Positions 32,050 to 32,062 of a DNA stretch of 32,062 nt are shown here, piece by piece. The notes beneath the pieces are model-generated. The model saw only the letters and a program-made list of their open reading frames with translations, was not told the origin of the DNA and made no database searches. The stretch is from an uncultured Acidimicrobiaceae bacterium (GTDB taxonomy: Bacteria; Actinomycetota; Acidimicrobiia; Acidimicrobiales; Ilumatobacteraceae), in assembly GCA_937890395.1 (NCBI GenBank), contig CALACK010000092.1, positions 1 to 32,062 of the forward strand, in the 5' to 3' direction. The position numbers and the translations under genes are program-made. Positions within the stretch are counted from its first letter, which is position 1; the number at the start of each line of letters is the position of its first letter.

Positions 32050-32062
32050 GTGTGAGCTCCTT

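Overview
The window is a chromosomal stretch of an actinobacterium, most likely of the Acidimicrobiia type. The evidence is a division/cell-wall (dcw) cluster with sepF and yggT but no ftsA, a DUF3040 gene, a PimB-like mannosyltransferase next to a SRPBCC protein and a ROK glucokinase, and several start codons that look leaderless. By eye the base composition is less GC-rich than typical actinobacteria, which would fit a streamlined aquatic lineage. That assignment is inference; no database was searched. No gene-free stretch exceeds 300 bases, and no rRNA, tRNA, insertion sequence, prophage or CRISPR array was seen.

Region 1 (1-20258, all minus strand, read from high to low coordinates) is the dcw cluster. 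A strong promoter carrying four phased MraZ boxes precedes mraZ. Next come a structured leader resembling the mraW RNA motif, then rsmH, an ftsL-like gene, ftsI, murE, mraY, murD, ftsW, a fused murG-murC gene, a fused murB-ftsQ gene, ftsZ, yggS, sepF, yggT, ileS, and the start of a lysine-rich gene cut by the window edge. From rsmH to murD/ftsW nearly every junction is either a 4-nt ATGA/GTGA overlap or a 1-nt gap. murF is absent between murE and mraY. The gene set supplies UDP-MurNAc peptide synthesis (MurB, C, D, E), lipid I and II formation (MraY, MurG), septal polymerisation and cross-linking (FtsW, FtsI) with FtsL and FtsQ, and the Z-ring (FtsZ with its membrane anchor SepF).

Region 2 (20216-25533, minus strand) holds a lipoyl-ligase-family gene with a terminator, an HNH nuclease coupled to a small conserved protein, an acyl-CoA dehydrogenase overlapping a ROK kinase, a DUF3040 membrane protein, and dinB (DNA polymerase IV).

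Region 3 (25590-28148, plus strand) is divergent from dinB: a small two-helix membrane protein, an inositol-monophosphatase-family enzyme and glycerol kinase.

Region 4 (28161-32049, minus strand) contains a small Cys-rich protein, queG, a PimB-like glycosyltransferase, a SRPBCC protein and a second ROK glucokinase.

The most notable features are the two consecutive gene fusions (murG-murC and murB-ftsQ), the missing murF, the MraZ operator overlapping the core promoter, the rsmH leader RNA, a mini-ORF abutting the ftsZ start, and a recurring 12-bp tandem-repeat periodicity at four separate loci (N-termini of RsmH, FtsL-like and QueG, and one intergenic spacer).
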